Positions 42,436 to 44,903 of a DNA stretch of 44,903 nucleotides are shown here, piece by piece. The DNA comes from Candidatus Eisenbacteria bacterium. GTDB taxonomy: Bacteria; Eisenbacteria; RBG-16-71-46. Below the pieces are notes generated by a model, which saw nothing but the letters and a program-made list of their open reading frames with translations, made no database searches and was not told the DNA's origin. The DNA lies in contig DASTBI010000117.1 of NCBI GenBank assembly GCA_035712145.1, positions 1 through 44,903 on the forward strand, read 5' to 3'. Position 1 is the stretch's first letter; each line of letters opens with the position of its first letter. Position numbers and translations under genes: made by a program.

Positions 42436-42957
42436 TCAGCGACCCGGCGCCCACTCGAGCACGAACTCCCGCTGCGCATCGGTGACGGGCGACTGCAGTC
42501 CGTTTGCCCGCATCCTGGCGCGCAGTCGACCGATCTCCTGGATCGCCATGCCGCCACTCATCCCGTGCCGCACCAGGTGACAACCGACCACGATTCCGGT
42601 GCGACCTGCCCCCGCCAGACAGTGGAGATAGGTCGCGCGGTGGGTTCGCAGCGACTCATCGAGCAGGTCGAGCGTCTCGATCATGTGCTCGATCGTGGGA
42701 ACGCTCATGTCGGGAATGGCGCGGCGCCGATGGATGAGCGTGGTTTCGGCGCCGGTGACGGCGAGCAAGCCGCCGTAGTGTTCGCTCTCCCCTTCCTCGG
42801 TCAGATCGAGGAAGGAGTCGATGCCCGCGTTCACCAACGCCAGCAGCCGAGGCTCCAGCTGTTGGCGACCCCCGTAAGCCGGGTGCTCGCCGGCCGCGAA
42901 ACGGCCGGACTCCACCCAGTAGCTGAACGAGCTGAGGACACTCGTGGTCAATGCCAC
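42436..42957 (-). CDS. Dual-specificity/tyrosine phosphatase-like protein
   Basis: 173 aa. HCLAGAGRTG is the C-x5-R signature (Cys113, Arg119) and acid Asp candidates lie near IPDMSVPT. FAAGEHPAYGG near the N-terminus and the loop LDLTEEGE match the family that includes cyclin-dependent kinase inhibitor 3-like and bacterial protein tyrosine phosphatases. Start is GTG at 42957 or TTG at 42951; the latter is 5 nt after GGGAGG. The ligD and phosphatase stops form TGA-TCA back to back. Substrate unknown. Confidence 0.85.
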   Translation of the reverse strand: MALTTSVLSSFSYWVESGRFAAGEHPAYGGRQQLEPRLLALVNAGIDSFLDLTEEGESEHYGGLLAVTGAETTLIHRRRAIPDMSVPTIEHMIETLDLLDESLRTHRATYLHCLAGAGRTGIVVGCHLVRHGMSGGMAIQEIGRLRARMRANGLQSPVTDAQREFVLEWAPGR

Positions 42958-42997
42958 CTCCCGGGGTGGGAGCGTACCCGAGCGGCGGGCGTCACGC

Positions 42998-43027
42998 TTG
43001 CTTGGACCCGCGAGGCTGGTCTAGGTT
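42998..43027 (+). promoter_or_regulatory. comM: Promoter of comM
   Basis: TTGCTT (42998-43003), 18-nt spacer, TAGGTT (43022-43027); leader about 40 nt with GGAG shortly before the ATG. Confidence 0.45.
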
Positions 43028-43072
43028 GGCGGCCCGCCGTCGCTCCCGCGCTCGCCCCCGCGGAGTCAGGCG

Positions 43073-44584
43073 ATGCTCGCCCGCATCAAGACGGCCGCGT
43101 TGTGGGGACTCGACGCCCAGGCCGTCGACTGTGAAGTGGATGTCGGCCCCGGCCTCCCGGGATTCACCCTCGTGGGCCTTCCCGATGCCTCGGTGCGCGA
43201 GGTGCGAGACCGCGTGTGGCCCGCGCTGCGCAACGCCGGCCTCAAACCGCCTGAGCGACGCGTCACGGTGAACCTCGCGCCCGCAGGCCGCCGCAAGGAA
43301 GGCGCTTCGATGGACCTCGCGGTGACGCTCGGCGTGCTCGCGGCCACCGAGCAGATTCCCCTCGATCGGCTCGCATCCGCCGCGGCGCTCGGTGAGCTCT
43401 CGCTCGACGGCACGGTCCGCGCGGTGCGTGGCACGCTCGCGCTCGCGGAAGCGGCGTGGAGAGCCGGCTCGTCGCGATTGTTGTGCGCCGCTGCCGGCGC
43501 TCCCGAGGCCGCACTCGTGGAAGGGTTGTCGGTTCATCCCGTCGGCACATTGAATGACGTGGTGACCTGGGCGCGTGGATCCGACCTCTCCGTCCAGCGC
43601 GCGGCGCCGCCCGACCCCGAGCCGGCCACGGGCGAAGACCTCGCGGACGTGCGCGGACAAGCCGTGGCGCGGCGCGCGCTCGAGATCGCGGCGGCCGGCG
43701 GTCATCACGTGCTCATGGTGGGACCGCCCGGCGCCGGCAAGTCCATGCTCGCGCGCCGCCTGCCCGGCATCCTGCCCGCGCTCACCGCCGAGGAGGCGCT
43801 CACGGTCACGCGCCTCCACTCGGCCGCCGGGCAGAGACCGCCGGGTCGCGGTCTCATGCGACAGCGTCCGATCCGTGCGCCGCATCACTCGCTCTCGCGC
43901 GCCGGGCTGATCGGAGGCAGCTCGCCGCCGCGACCGGGTGAGCTGTCGCTCGCGCATCACGGCGTGCTGTTCCTCGACGAGCTGGCCGAGTATCCACGGC
44001 ATCTGCTCGAAGGCTTGCGCGAGCCGCTCGAGACCGGCCTGGTATGGATCAGCCGCGCCAACGGATCCGCGTGCTTTCCTGCGCGCGCGCTGCTGGTCGC
44101 CGCAATGAACCCGTGCCCTTGCGGATGGCTCGGGCATCCGCGCCGCGGTTGCCGCTGCACGCCGACCGACCTGCAGCGCTACGCCGCGCGCGTCAGCGGC
44201 CCGATGCTGGACCGGCTCGATCTGCAGATCGAAGTGCCCGCGCTGACGTCGGCGGAGCTGGTCGCGGCGGCCGCGGCCGAGCCGAGCGCGGCGGTGCGTG
44301 AGCGAGTCATCGCCGCGCGCGCCACCCAGCGAGAGCGTGGCCACCTCAATGCGCATCTTCCCGATGGCCGGCTCCGGCCGGCGTGCGGCCTGGATTCCGT
44401 GGGTCAGAAGCTCATGGCCGACGCGATCGACCGAGCCGGAATGTCAGCGAGAGGGGTGCATCGCGCGCTGCGCGTGGCGCGGACGATCGCGGACCTCGCC
44501 GGGGAGGAGCGGGTGACGGTGATGCGCTTGGCGGAGGCGTTGCAGTACCGAGCTTACGAAGTGAGGCACGTCGTTCGACCGTAG
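43073..44584 (+). CDS. comM: ComM/YifB family AAA+ helicase
   Basis: 503 aa. In Vibrio and others ComM is a hexameric branch-migration helicase that aids integration of transformed DNA. N-terminal Lon-like domain (KTAALWGLDAQAVDCEVDVGPGLPGF, VTVNLAPAGRRKEGASMDLAV), AAA core with Walker A MVGPPGAGKSMLA, Walker B HHGVLFLDELAEYPRHLLE, Mg-chelatase features MNPCPCGWLGHPRRGCRCT and SGPMLDRLDLQIEV, and a helical C-terminus. ATG with GGAG about 6 nt upstream. With pilT in the window, natural competence is possible but not shown. Confidence 0.93.
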   Translation: MLARIKTAALWGLDAQAVDCEVDVGPGLPGFTLVGLPDASVREVRDRVWPALRNAGLKPPERRVTVNLAPAGRRKEGASMDLAVTLGVLAATEQIPLDRLASAAALGELSLDGTVRAVRGTLALAEAAWRAGSSRLLCAAAGAPEAALVEGLSVHPVGTLNDVVTWARGSDLSVQRAAPPDPEPATGEDLADVRGQAVARRALEIAAAGGHHVLMVGPPGAGKSMLARRLPGILPALTAEEALTVTRLHSAAGQRPPGRGLMRQRPIRAPHHSLSRAGLIGGSSPPRPGELSLAHHGVLFLDELAEYPRHLLEGLREPLETGLVWISRANGSACFPARALLVAAMNPCPCGWLGHPRRGCRCTPTDLQRYAARVSGPMLDRLDLQIEVPALTSAELVAAAAAEPSAAVRERVIAARATQRERGHLNAHLPDGRLRPACGLDSVGQKLMADAIDRAGMSARGVHRALRVARTIADLAGEERVTVMRLAEALQYRAYEVRHVVRP

Positions 44585-44636
44585 CACTGAGCAGGTCCTG
44601 ACGGTCCCTATGATCGACTCCGGAGCATCGCTCCAC

Positions 44637-44903
44637 TCATGGCCTCAGGACAGCCCGCGCTTCGTCGAACGTTCCGCGGAAGTAGGCCACGTTATGGAAC
44701 GCCTCGCGGGCGAGAGCTTCGGCCACGAATCGTGCCGCCGCCGCGTCTCGTCCGATCACGACGAGGCGAGTGTTGTGATCCTCCATCGGCAGCCGGCCAT
44801 CGTCCTTCGCACGCTTGACCTCGCCGACGTCTTTTCCTTCCAACACCCCGCTCCGCGGAATGCTTCGAGCGTTGGGCAGGGTGCCGGAGCGGAAAGCGTC
44901 GAG
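44637..44903 (-). CDS. Rhodanese-like domain, C-terminal part, without active Cys (cut by right window edge)
   Basis: The open frame enters from the right edge and runs 88 codons to TGA at 44637. LDAFRSGTLPNARSIPRSGVLEG matches the rhodanese segment D.R....F..GHIPGA.NIP; RLVVIGRDAAAARFVAEALAREAFHNVAYFRGTFDEA matches the active-site loop and following helix, where the cysteine of V.YC..G is Gly (VIGRD). So this is probably not a sulfurtransferase but a Cys-less regulator or binding domain. The N-terminus is outside the window. Confidence 0.68.
   Translation of the reverse strand, partial: LDAFRSGTLPNARSIPRSGVLEGKDVGEVKRAKDDGRLPMEDHNTRLVVIGRDAAAARFVAEALAREAFHNVAYFRGTFDEARAVLRP

Noticed and set aside
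42433-42438. TGATCA at the ligD/phosphatase junction as a regulatory site
   Set aside because: It is just two stop codons facing each other.

Overview
The window is high-GC DNA (by eye well above 60%) from a bacterium with an outer membrane. Supporting evidence: the LPS exporter permeases LptF and LptG, the ADP-heptose enzymes RfaE1 and RfaE2, a TonB-C-like protein, a PilT retraction ATPase, and the N-terminus of a SprA-like giant outer-membrane protein. SprA is typical of the FCB superphylum, so I read this as an uncultured FCB-type organism (Candidatus Eisenbacteria or Gemmatimonadota-like). That placement is inference; no rRNA or tRNA gene is visible. The window is almost fully coding, no gap exceeds 300 bp, and I saw no insertion sequence, prophage or CRISPR.

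Layout, left to right. 1-3577: sprA-like N-terminus (minus, runs off the left edge), divergent from lptF-lptG. 3581-6685: blaI, an M56 sensor-protease gene and comB in one minus-strand operon behind a promoter with two BlaI-type dyads. 6743-11457: aroB, aroQ, accB, pilT, accC on minus, mixing shikimate genes, biotin carboxylase subunits and a pilus motor. 11483-13905: ECF sigma factor, zinc-finger anti-sigma and an HtrA-like protein that has lost His and Asp of its triad. 13948-15612: exported TPR protein. 15684-23369: the fatty-acid operon yceD, rpmF, plsX, fabH, fabD, fabG, acpP, fabF, rnc; RNase III carries a long RNase E-like tail. 23486-27622: aldehyde dehydrogenase, sucC, sucD, ndk. 27768-28758: three small envelope or stress genes ending at a very long hairpin. 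28964-32078: rfaE1, rfaE2, M28 peptidase. 32161-38854: acetyltransferase, TonB-C-like protein, a zinc-type URO-D family protein, two convergent cysteine-less redoxins, a hybrid histidine kinase and a MerR-TPR protein. 38910-42435: divergent ku and ligD (NHEJ repair). 42436-44903: dual-specificity phosphatase, comM, and the end of a rhodanese-like protein lacking the active cysteine.

Genes are packed in operons with ATGA or GTGA stop-start overlaps, implying translational coupling. Many first genes have no Shine-Dalgarno but carry a TAnnnT -10 hexamer 6-9 nt before the start codon, suggesting widespread leaderless transcription. The most interesting leads are this promoter architecture, the BlaI/M56 operon with paired operators, the pseudo-HtrA in a sigma-factor operon, the pair of cysteine-less redoxins, and the RNase III with a degradosome-like tail. 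No complete new defence or mobile system is evident.
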